A DNA stretch of 64,000 nt from CAWJMD01 sp963843835 (GTDB lineage Bacteria; Actinomycetota; Actinomycetes; Actinomycetales; CAWJMD01): the NCBI GenBank assembly GCA_963843835.1, contig CAWJMD010000001.1, positions 186,001-250,000 on the forward strand. Direction: 5' to 3'. Below the pieces are notes generated by a model. The model worked only from the letters and a program-made list of their open reading frames with translations. It had not been told where the DNA came from and did not search any database. Positions 1-7,900 of this stretch are shown here, piece after piece. The stretch's first letter is position 1, and every line of letters begins with the position of its first letter. A program made the position numbers and the translations under genes.

Positions 1-173
1 TACAGCACGACGAGGGGGCCGGCCACGAACGTGGCCATCTGGGCGACGGCCGCCCACCCGTCCGACCACCCCGCGAGGGCGGTCGCGACGGTGACGGCGG
101 TGCCGGTGGCCACGCCGACCACCGCACCGACGGTCAGGTGGCGGCGGACGGCCACGAGGTAGGGCAGGCGCAT
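1..173 (-). CDS. N-terminus of a membrane protein, cut by the window edge
   Basis: Only the first 57 codons are present; the gene runs off the left edge. It begins MRLPYLVAV and contains two hydrophobic stretches (about residues 14-32 and 41-57), so it is probably an integral membrane protein. The ATG at 173 is supported by TACTGT (186-181) seven bases upstream, the leaderless arrangement seen at many genes here. It is divergent from a secretion-related gene, but I do not recognise the family, and too little is visible to judge its length or role. Confidence 0.5.
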   Translation of the reverse strand, partial: MRLPYLVAVRRHLTVGAVVGVATGTAVTVATALAGWSDGWAAVAQMATFVAGPLVVL

Positions 174-180
174 GGACGCG

Positions 181-186
181 ACAGTA
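181..186 (-). promoter_or_regulatory. Putative -10 for leaderless transcription of the left-edge membrane gene
   Basis: On the minus strand TACTGT lies 7 nt before the ATG at 173. No convincing -35 is visible. Confidence 0.4.
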
Positions 187-216
187 GCCACGAGCACGGG
201 ACGAAGGGGCATCACG

Positions 217-1554
217 ATGGCGATCGACTGGGACCCGCTGGCGACCGACGGGGACCCCTTCCCGGCCGAGCCCGGCGAGGTCGAGGCGTACGGCCAGGAC
301 CTCCAGCGGACAGCCGAGCTGATCGGCGACCAGGTCACCCTGCTGCGCAAGCTGGCCCAGGAGGACTCCTGGTACACCGACGCGGCGGACGCCTTCCGTG
401 AGAAGGCGGAGGAGCTCGCGGACCGGATCACCAAGGTCAAGGACCGTTACGCCGAGACCGGTGGGCACCTGGTCGTCTTCGCCGAGACCGTCCGGGTGAA
501 GGAGGAGGCCGCGGTCCGCGTCCGGGACGCGGCGAGGGACCACGAGGCGACCCTGCGGGCGAACCCGGTCGTCGAACCCGGACACGCCCCGCCCGGCGAG
601 CCGGCCCCGGAGCTGACCGCGGGCCAGAAGGCACAGAACCGCCGGCACGATGCCGCCTCCTCGGCGCTCGACCACCTCCAGCAGGAGTTCGACGGCCTCG
701 TCGACGCCGCCCGGTCAGCCGCCAGCGCGTGCGCCGGACGCATCTCCGGCGCGATCAAGGACGACGTCAAGGACGACTGGTGGGACCGGAACGCGGGGTG
801 GCTGAAGACGATCACGAAGGTGCTCGGCTGGGTCGTGACGATCGCCGCGATCGTGCTGCTCACCGTCGGCACCGGCGGGCTGATCTGGGCGGTGGCCCTC
901 GGCGTCGGTCTGGCGGCGGGACTGATCTCCCTGGCGATCAACGTGGGTCTGGCCCGGAACGCCGACGGCGGGTGGTCCGCGGTCGTCTTCGACGCGATCG
1001 GCGTGCTCACCCTCGGGGCGGGTGGTCTCTTCGCCAAGATCGGGTCCAAGGCGTTCCCGGCGCTGCGCGCCGCGACGGCGTCCTACCGGTCGGAGCAGGC
1101 GGCGGCCGCGACCATGCGGTCCTTCGGGATCCGGGTTCCGATCGCCCGCTTCTTCGCCAGCCGGAACATCCCGCTGGTCTCGCGGTTCGCGTCCGGGCGG
1201 CTGGCGTCGATGTCCGACGAGGCGGCGCGAGCCGGCAGTGCGGCCTACGACGCCGTGATGGCCGCGCGCACCGTCACCGTGCCGCAGCGGCTCCTCAACG
1301 GCGGGAAGTCCGCCGCCCAGCAGATGGTCGTCACCCGCGAGCTGCTGGCCGGGCTGCGCGCGACGTCCGGCGCCCCGACGGCGCTCGTTCAGGGCCTCAC
1401 CAGCCTGAGCCGCGTGAACCTCGCGGCCACGGTCTCGGGCCTTGCCGGGCTGGGCAACACCGTGGTCAAGACCGCGGTCTCGGACGGTCCCAACGACACG
1501 GCCAACGGGCTGGTGGACATCGCGGTGGACGTGCTGCCGCGGATGTTCCGCTGA
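217..1554 (+). CDS. WXG-like putative type VII secretion-associated protein with central membrane helices
   Basis: 445 residues. I chose the ATG at 217 because GAAGGGG lies 8 bases before it; an in-frame ATG at 172 has no ribosome site. The N-terminal ~200 residues are predicted long helices with a W-x-x-x-A-A-x-A-F pattern (SWYTDAADAF near residue 50), which resembles the helical hairpin of WXG100/T7SS substrate domains. Residues about 200-275 hold two to three hydrophobic segments. The C-terminal 170 residues are Ala/Arg rich with no motif I recognise. Organisation (helical export domain, membrane segments, variable tail) is like annotated actinobacterial T7SS-secreted proteins. It sits in a module with a second WXG-like gene and an EssC-type ATPase. 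Whether it is a substrate, effector or structural component cannot be told. Confidence 0.65.
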   Translation: MAIDWDPLATDGDPFPAEPGEVEAYGQDLQRTAELIGDQVTLLRKLAQEDSWYTDAADAFREKAEELADRITKVKDRYAETGGHLVVFAETVRVKEEAAVRVRDAARDHEATLRANPVVEPGHAPPGEPAPELTAGQKAQNRRHDAASSALDHLQQEFDGLVDAARSAASACAGRISGAIKDDVKDDWWDRNAGWLKTITKVLGWVVTIAAIVLLTVGTGGLIWAVALGVGLAAGLISLAINVGLARNADGGWSAVVFDAIGVLTLGAGGLFAKIGSKAFPALRAATASYRSEQAAAATMRSFGIRVPIARFFASRNIPLVSRFASGRLASMSDEAARAGSAAYDAVMAARTVTVPQRLLNGGKSAAQQMVVTRELLAGLRATSGAPTALVQGLTSLSRVNLAATVSGLAGLGNTVVKTAVSDGPNDTANGLVDIAVDVLPRMFR

Positions 1555-1576
1555 CGCCCGCGGGGCTCGCGCCCGG

Positions 1577-1975
1577 TCAGCCGTAGAGGCCGAGCGCCGC
1601 GACCGCGGGATCGAGGAGCAGTGCCGCGGCGGCCACGCCGAGGCCCGCGGGTACGACGTTGAGGATCGCCACGCCTGCGCGGCGCGTCGTGGTCGGCTGG
1701 GCGAACGGCTCCCGGGAGGCCCCTGCGTAGCCGAACAGCCACACGACCAGCCCGACGACCAGGGCGACCAGGGTGACCATGATGGCGAGCCCCAGGATCA
1801 CCGCCAGGAGCTCGCGGCTCCCGGTGAGGGCGGCGACGACGGCTGCCACCGCGCCGACGCCGAGCCCGGTCAGCAGGGGGACGCGCACGACCGGGCGCAC
1901 CCGCACACGACCCCGTCCGTCCACGCGCGCGTTCCGGTCGGCCCACTGCTCGGCGCGCTCGGCTGGGTCTGTCAC
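1577..1975 (-). CDS. Small two-to-three-helix membrane protein, unrecognised
   Basis: 132 residues from GTG 1975, which follows TACGCT (1987-1982) by 6 nt; a longer start at 2011 is possible. After a charged N-terminus (TDPAERAEQWADRNARV) there are three hydrophobic helices, roughly residues 35-55, 58-83 and 105-130. I recognise no family. It is convergent with the WXG-like gene on its left (22 bp apart) and divergent from the short WXG-like gene on its right, so it may belong to the secretion module by position only. Confidence 0.6.
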   Translation of the reverse strand: MTDPAERAEQWADRNARVDGRGRVRVRPVVRVPLLTGLGVGAVAAVVAALTGSRELLAVILGLAIMVTLVALVVGLVVWLFGYAGASREPFAQPTTTRRAGVAILNVVPAGLGVAAAALLLDPAVAALGLYG

Positions 1976-1981
1976 AGCGCC

Positions 1982-1987
1982 AGCGTA
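1982..1987 (-). promoter_or_regulatory. Putative leaderless -10 for the 132-residue membrane protein
   Basis: TACGCT on the minus strand ends 6 nt before the GTG at 1975. Confidence 0.4.
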
Positions 1988-2039
1988 CGTGGGGACGCAC
2001 CGAACGTGCACGAACGCGACATCGCGGCACGCGCCTCCC

Positions 2040-2045
2040 TACACT
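2040..2045 (+). promoter_or_regulatory. Putative -10 of the WXG/hydrolase operon
   Basis: TACACT lies 32 nt upstream of the GTG at 2078. This leaves a short leader that contains the G-rich ribosome site (GGGGGG, about 2070-2075). Confidence 0.35.
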
Positions 2046-2077
2046 GACCCGACGTCAAGCCGCACCACGGGGGGGCC

Positions 2078-2542
2078 GTGTACGGAGATCCGCAGCAGAT
2101 CAGGGCCGTCGCGGCTCGCCTGCGTCACCTGGCCGACGAGGTCGGCGACGAGCGCGCCGTGCTGGCCCGGGGGCAGGACGTCGAGTGGCACTCGGTCGCG
2201 GCGGACGCCTTCCGTCGCGAGCTGAGCCAGTGGCAGGGCGATGTGGCCCGCAGCGTCGACGAGATCCGCGAGGCGGCGGCCGCGGTCGACCGCCACGCCG
2301 ACGAGGTCGAGGAGCGCATCGAGGCGATCCGCGCCGCGGAGGCGTGGGCACGGCAGGAGATCGCCGAGCTGCGTGACACCGCCTCCGGCGCCCTCGACCG
2401 CGTCGGGGCCGCCGTGCGCGGCGCCTTCGACGACGCCGTGTCCTTCGCCCGTGAGCGCCTCGGCGCGGTGCCGGACGTGCTGCCGGACCCCGGCGACGTC
2501 GGGTGGCTGTCTGTGCGCGACCGCCTCGGGGGCGGGAAGTGA
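2078..2542 (+). CDS. WXG100-like helical protein
   Basis: 154 residues, GTG start preceded by a run of G that can act as ribosome site. The sequence is almost wholly helical and charged. Around residue 29 it has EWHSVAADAFRREL, the W-x-x-x-A-x-x-x-F(R) hairpin signature of WXG100/T7SS proteins (W-S in place of W-x-G), and the helices continue to residue 130 with no Pro or Gly. It is longer than a classical 100-residue EsxA. First gene of a three-gene operon: its TGA overlaps the next GTG (GTGA). Likely exported or complex-forming partner of the module; no catalytic motif. Confidence 0.65.
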   Translation: MYGDPQQIRAVAARLRHLADEVGDERAVLARGQDVEWHSVAADAFRRELSQWQGDVARSVDEIREAAAAVDRHADEVEERIEAIRAAEAWARQEIAELRDTASGALDRVGAAVRGAFDDAVSFARERLGAVPDVLPDPGDVGWLSVRDRLGGGK

Positions 2543-3486
2543 GCGCCGTCGTCGGTGGTGCGCCTGCGCCACCGGCTGCGCGTCGACGGGCCCTGGCGGA
2601 CGGTGACGTGGCGGCGCTGCTGGAGGCCCTGCCCGGACTGCCGCTGCCCGTGGCGCTGCAGACCCGCTGGCCCGACGACATGGACGCACCCGCGCGTCAG
2701 GCCGCCCGCGCAGCGGCCTACGTGCACATGACCGCCCGTGGGGTCCTGACGCGCGCGCCGGCGGGTCCGGATGACGTGATCGACGCGATGAACCCGGCGG
2801 TGCTCGACGCCCTGCTGCTGCCTGCGACGGCCGACGTCGGGGTCCTCGTCCGCAGCTGGTGCCGCGGCACCTCGTTCGTCGGCGGCTACGCCCTGCGTGG
2901 GGACCGGGGCGTGGGGATGGTGCGGCGGTGGGACGTGGAGGACGTGAACGGGGTGGTGGGTCGCCGGACGGCTGCGCGACCCGGTCTGGAGCTCAGCGCG
3001 TTCGCCGCCGCCTCGGCCCTCACCGAGCTTCTGCGGACCGTGCCCCCGGTCGAGGGGCACCCGGGCGAGCCGTCCGGGCTGGGGATCGACCTGAGGGCCC
3101 TCGACTCGGCCGCACTGGTGGCCGCGCTCCGGGCGGGCCGCAATGATGTGGCCGGAACCCTCTGCGAGAGAGCCGGTCTCGTCACCGTCCCGCCGGTGCT
3201 GCAGGACCTCGCCGAGCGGTGGGAGGGCGCGTTCGAGGTCACCCTGCGACGTCGTGACGGCGCGCTGCCGCCCGTCTCGGGCACCTGGTGGCTGGCCGGT
3301 GGAAGGTGGCTGCGTGCGCTGGTGACCGGAGCCGGGGAGCCGGGCGGTGCCAGCAGGGATCCCGGCGACCTCGATGGTCTGCTCGAGCTCCGCCGCACCA
3401 CCCGGGGCGCGGTCGAGGCCGACCTGCTCGCCGCGCTGGTCGAGCAGCTCTCCGTCGAGCGCGGGGAGGTGGACGACCGTGGGTGA
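2539..3486 (+). CDS. Unrecognised protein coupled to WXG-like and hydrolase genes (EspG-like?)
   Basis: 315 residues from the GTG that overlaps the upstream stop (GTGA); the next gene starts inside its end, so all three are translationally coupled. It has no signal peptide or membrane segment, so it should be cytosolic. It is mixed alpha/beta, with a central strand-rich part (residues 95-150, GTSFVGGYALRG) and a second beta-like part near 225-270 (FEVTLRRRDG, GTWWLAGGRWLR). Size, cytosolic nature and position next to a WXG gene fit an EspG-type chaperone, but I see no diagnostic motif, so that is inference only. Confidence 0.55.
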   Translation: MSAVVGGAPAPPAARRRALADGDVAALLEALPGLPLPVALQTRWPDDMDAPARQAARAAAYVHMTARGVLTRAPAGPDDVIDAMNPAVLDALLLPATADVGVLVRSWCRGTSFVGGYALRGDRGVGMVRRWDVEDVNGVVGRRTAARPGLELSAFAAASALTELLRTVPPVEGHPGEPSGLGIDLRALDSAALVAALRAGRNDVAGTLCERAGLVTVPPVLQDLAERWEGAFEVTLRRRDGALPPVSGTWWLAGGRWLRALVTGAGEPGGASRDPGDLDGLLELRRTTRGAVEADLLAALVEQLSVERGEVDDRG

Positions 3487-4984
3487 GGGGCTGGAGGTCT
3501 CGGGCGGCGCGGGGTCGCTGGTCGCCCGGTACGACGACATGGAGCACGTGGCCGGGCTGGTGGACGACGTCGCGGACCGACTGCGTGCGAGCTCCGCTCG
3601 GGTGGCCGCCTGCGCCACCGACGGGGACCTGCTCGCCGGCGGGGTCCTCGCACCAGGGTCGCTGGCTTTGGCCACGACGCAGATCCTCGACGCGGCGACC
3701 GGGCCCGGCGGCCTGCTCGTGCTCTCCGTCCGGATGGAGTCGTCCGCGCTCTGGGTGCGCACGACCATCGGGGTCTACGAGGCCGTCGACGCCGCGGGTG
3801 CGGCCGCGATCGAGGCGATGCAGGACGTCGCCGCCTTCGGGGCCGGCGTCGCCATGTGGGCCGTGGCGGGCGGGGCGCTGGTCCTGGTCGGCGGCGTCGC
3901 GGTGGTCGAGCTGAGCGGCCGCCTGGACGGCGTCCCCGGGCTCACCGACTGGCTCGAGGACTTCGGTGGCGAGGTGGCGGACGGTGCCCTCGACCGGGTG
4001 CAGGAGACCCTGTACGAGCAGCCGTGGCTCGTCGACGTGCTGGGAGGTGGTGCCGAGGGGCTTCTCGTCGGGCTCACCGGGCCGTTCGGCGCGGCGCTGG
4101 CCCGAGCCACCGGGGTGCCCTGGCCCCCGGCCACGTACGAACAGGCAGTCGGCCTGATCATCGCGGGCGGCAAGATGTTCGGTCACCTCGACGACCGCAG
4201 CGCCACGGCCACGCTGATCACCGAGCCCCTGGAGGACGCCCAGTACGTCCCCACCGGCATCGCCGACGTGTTCCGCGGCCAGGCCCAGCTGATGCCGCAC
4301 GCCGGGGTCCAGGGCGACGAGGTGCAGCGGGACGCCTCCGCGGGACGCCTCCGTGTCATCGAGGTGCGTCAGCCCGACGGGTCGAGCGCCTGGGTCGTCC
4401 AGCTGCCCGGGACGCAGGTGGCAGGCACGGCGGCCGGGGCGAACCCGATGGACATGACCTCGAACATCCACCTGATGGCGAACGGTCACAGCGCGACCAT
4501 GGACGCCGCGGCCTCGGCACTGCGGCAGGCGATGGCGTCGGCCGGCGTGCCGCCGGGGCAGCCCGTGATGCTGACCGGGCACAGCCAGGGTGGCATCACC
4601 GCGGCTGCGCTCGCGGCCGACCCGGCCTTCACGCGGGAGTTCCACGTCACGCACGTCGTCACCGCCGGCTCGCCGATCGCGCGCATCGACGTGCCCGACA
4701 CCGTCCAGGTGCTGTCGATGGAGCACGACCGCGACCCGATCGCCCGCCTCGAGGGGGAGCCGAACCCCGAGCGCGCCAACTGGACCACCGTGCGGCGCGA
4801 CCACAGCGACCTCACGCAGGGCGAGGTGCCGATCGCGGCCCACGCGGCGCAGAGCTACATCGAGACGGGCGAGGTGGTCGACTCCTCCACCGACCCGTCG
4901 ATCACCCGCTTCCGCGAGTCGGCCTCGGCGTTCTGGACCGGCGACGGCGCGGTGCACGACTACTCGATCCGGCGACAGCGCTGA
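3479..4984 (+). CDS. Alpha/beta hydrolase (lipase-like), putative secreted effector of the module
   Basis: 501 residues from GTG 3479, overlapping the preceding stop. The N-terminal ~110 residues are helical and resemble an export domain. Residues about 115-150 are hydrophobic (GAGVAMWAVAGGALVLVGGVAVVEL). The C-terminal half is an alpha/beta hydrolase with nucleophile elbow GHSQGG (Ser369), an acidic residue in EHDRDP (Asp417 or Asp419) and His455 in AAHAAQSY as probable triad. PGAP1/lipase-type folds have this order. Possible roles are lipid or ester hydrolysis, or a toxic phospholipase, outside the cell. No immunity gene is obvious. It ends 15 bp from the convergent ATPase gene. Confidence 0.75.
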   Translation: MGEGLEVSGGAGSLVARYDDMEHVAGLVDDVADRLRASSARVAACATDGDLLAGGVLAPGSLALATTQILDAATGPGGLLVLSVRMESSALWVRTTIGVYEAVDAAGAAAIEAMQDVAAFGAGVAMWAVAGGALVLVGGVAVVELSGRLDGVPGLTDWLEDFGGEVADGALDRVQETLYEQPWLVDVLGGGAEGLLVGLTGPFGAALARATGVPWPPATYEQAVGLIIAGGKMFGHLDDRSATATLITEPLEDAQYVPTGIADVFRGQAQLMPHAGVQGDEVQRDASAGRLRVIEVRQPDGSSAWVVQLPGTQVAGTAAGANPMDMTSNIHLMANGHSATMDAAASALRQAMASAGVPPGQPVMLTGHSQGGITAAALAADPAFTREFHVTHVVTAGSPIARIDVPDTVQVLSMEHDRDPIARLEGEPNPERANWTTVRRDHSDLTQGEVPIAAHAAQSYIETGEVVDSSTDPSITRFRESASAFWTGDGAVHDYSIRRQR

Positions 4985-4999
4985 GCCCGCCGCCGTCCG

Positions 5000-7900
5000 T
5001 CAGCGGAGGTCGTCCGGCCCGGGCCGCGCCACGACGACGGTGGCGAGCGTCCCGCCGCCGAGGTGGAGCAGCGCCCGTCCGGGTCGCACCTGGTCGCTGA
5101 TGGCGCTGCGAGGCAGCCGGACCCCGACGAGGTCACCGTCCGCCATCGCCTGCGGCGAGAGCACGGCACCAGCACGCCCCTTCCGCGCCTCGGCGTGCCA
5201 GCCGCTGAAGCCGGAAGCCAGGTCGCCGATCGTCCCGCCCACGATCAGCCCCCGGCCGGCGTCACCGGCGCCCCGGACGTAGGCCTTGAGCTGGGCCGAC
5301 ACCGGGGTGTCCTTGTGCAGCTCGGCGTCGTCGACGACCAGCACCAGCCGGTCGTCACCGGCCACGAGCTGCTCGAAGCCCTCGCGCGTGAGCTCGGCGT
5401 CCGTGCACACCGCGCGCACCCCGGGGCGCCCGTCGAGGTCGCGCAGCGGCGACGGGCGCGGGGCGATCACGGCCACCTCGGTGCCGGCTCCCAGCAGGGT
5501 CAGCGTCATCGCGAGCAGGGCCGTGCTGCGTCCCGACCTGGCCGGCCCGCCGACCATGAACACCGGGTGGCGTGACAGGTCGGGTCCCACGGCCTCCAGG
5601 TCGTCGCCGCCCACGCCGAGCAGCGCGAACATCGGGCCCGGCGGCGTGCCGTCGAGGTAGGCCGCCGCGTCGGCGAGGGAGATCGTCGCCGGGAGGACGT
5701 CGACGCGGAACGGTCGGTGCGCCCGCGGGACCTCGGCGTCGCGTGCGCGGGCCGAGGCGGCGACCGCGCGGATCGCCGCCGCCTGGCCCTGCCCGGTGAG
5801 TTCGCCGGGCAGCACCGCGACCTGCGTCTCGACGGCACCCTCGGACTGGAATCCGCGGCCGTCGGCGATCTCGTCGGGGAGGGAGCGGGCGTTGAGGCCG
5901 AGCGTCGCGTAGTCGGTGCGCTCGTTCATCCGCAGAACGAGCCGGTCCTCGGTGAGCGACATCATCTTGAACGTCGCGAGGGTGCGGTCCCCGGTGACGA
6001 CGAGGTGAACGCCCACGCTGGCCCCGTCGTTGAGCAGCGTCATCACGGCCGTCTGCGGCTTGCCGCCGTCGAGGTCGGCCAGGCCGGCGAGGAACCCCTC
6101 CCACCGGTCGATCATGAGCAGCACGTGGGGAAGGCGCTCGTCCTCCGGCACCGACAGGCGCTGCTCGGTGAGGTTCGCGAAACCCCCTGCGGCCAGTACC
6201 TCTTGGCGAGCGGTCACCTCGTCGACGAGTCGGGAGAGCAGACGCATCACCCGTTCTGGCTGCGTGCGCTGGACGACCGCGCCGCAGTGCGGCAGGTCGG
6301 CCAGGGGCAGCAGACCGCCACTTCCGCAGTCGAGTCCGTAGAGGTGCAGGTCGCGCGTGCTGACCCGGTCGGCCAGCGCACCCGCGATCGTGCGCAGCGT
6401 CTGGGTCCGGCCGCTCCGGGCCGAGCCGACCACGAGCTTGTGCCCGAAGGTGTCGAGGCTGACGACCTCGGGCCGCTGGGCCTGCTGGCCGGGCAGGTCC
6501 GCGAGCGCCCAGGCCACTGCCGGCAGGTCCTCGGTCGCCGTGGCGACCGCGGGCAGATCGTCCAGGTCGAGCCGGGCCGGGAGGGCCGGGAGCCACGGGC
6601 TGTGGGGCGCAGCGAACCCCGACTCGTCGTTCGCCTTCCGGATCGCCTCGACCAGCACCGACAGGTCGGTCACCTCGACGTCGCCGGCCTCGGCCGCCAC
6701 GGGTGGGCGGTCGGGGGCCGGGCGGCCCAGGTCGGTGAAACCCACGGGCGCGAGCCAGGGCTCGAGCCGCTGCGCGGCGCGCGTGCCGGGTCGTCGTCCG
6801 CCCACCCGACCGCTCTGGAACGGCACCAGCGAGGCGTGTCCGAGCCGGACGTAGGCACGGCCGGGCGTGCTCTTGGCGATCAGCGCGGCGTCCTGCGCGT
6901 CGATGACGTCCAGGCTCTCGGCCTTGTCCGTCACGCGGAGCGCGATCCGCAGGTTGGTGTTGGCGCGGATCTCGGGCGACACGACGCCCGACGGGCGCTG
7001 CGTCGCGAGCACGAGGTGGATGCCCAGCGAACGACCGCGCTGGGCGATGTTCACCAGTCCGGTCACGAATCCCGGCAGGTCTCGCACCATCGACGCGAAC
7101 TCGTCGATGACGATCATCAGCCGCGGCAGGGGGTCGAGGCCCCCGCGCTGGGCGGCCAGGTCGGTGTAGTCCTCGATGTCCTTGGCGCCCGCCGCCGACA
7201 GGATGTGCTCGCGACGGTGAAGCTCGGCCCCCAGCGACTCGAGGGCCCGCTCGACCAGGTGCGTGTCGAGGTCGGTGACCATGCCCACGGTGTGCGGTAG
7301 GTGGACGCAGTCCTTGAAGGCCGACCCACCCTTGTAGTCGACGAGCACGAACGTCATGGCGTCCGGCCGGTTCACGACGGCGAGGGACGCCACGATGGTC
7401 TGCAGCAGCTCCGACTTGCCGGAGCCGGTCGTCCCTGCGACGAGGGCGTGGGGCCCGTCGCGGGAGAAGTCGATGGCGAACGGTCCGTCCAGCGAGTCGC
7501 CGACCGGTGCCTGGGTGGTGCGCCCTCCAGCGCTCCAGACCTGTCGCACCGCGCCCGCCGTCGGCGGTTCCAGGCCCATCACGTCGAGCAGGCGCGAGGA
7601 GGACGGCAGGGCGGAGTCACCCCCGTCGTCGGTGACGTCGCGCACGGGGGCCAGCGACCTGGCCACGCGCTGGAACCAGCTGGGCGGCACCAGGTCGACC
7701 TGCACGTCGTCGAGGGAGTCGGCCCGCTGCTGGCGCACGGCGGCGCGACCAGGGCCCGTCGAGACCACGACCGCGTGGCACTCCTCGGGCAGAAGCCGCT
7801 CCTGCGTGTCGAGGCAGATCGCGTACACGCCCACCGCGGGCCCCTGCTTGAGCACCTGGACCAGGCCGGGCAGGAAGCGGAGGCGCCTCGCCCCGTCGAG

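Noticed and set aside
3239..4957. Long minus-strand frame opposite the hydrolase gene
   Set aside because: No recognisable domain and typical shadow composition; the plus-strand hydrolase has intact catalytic motifs.
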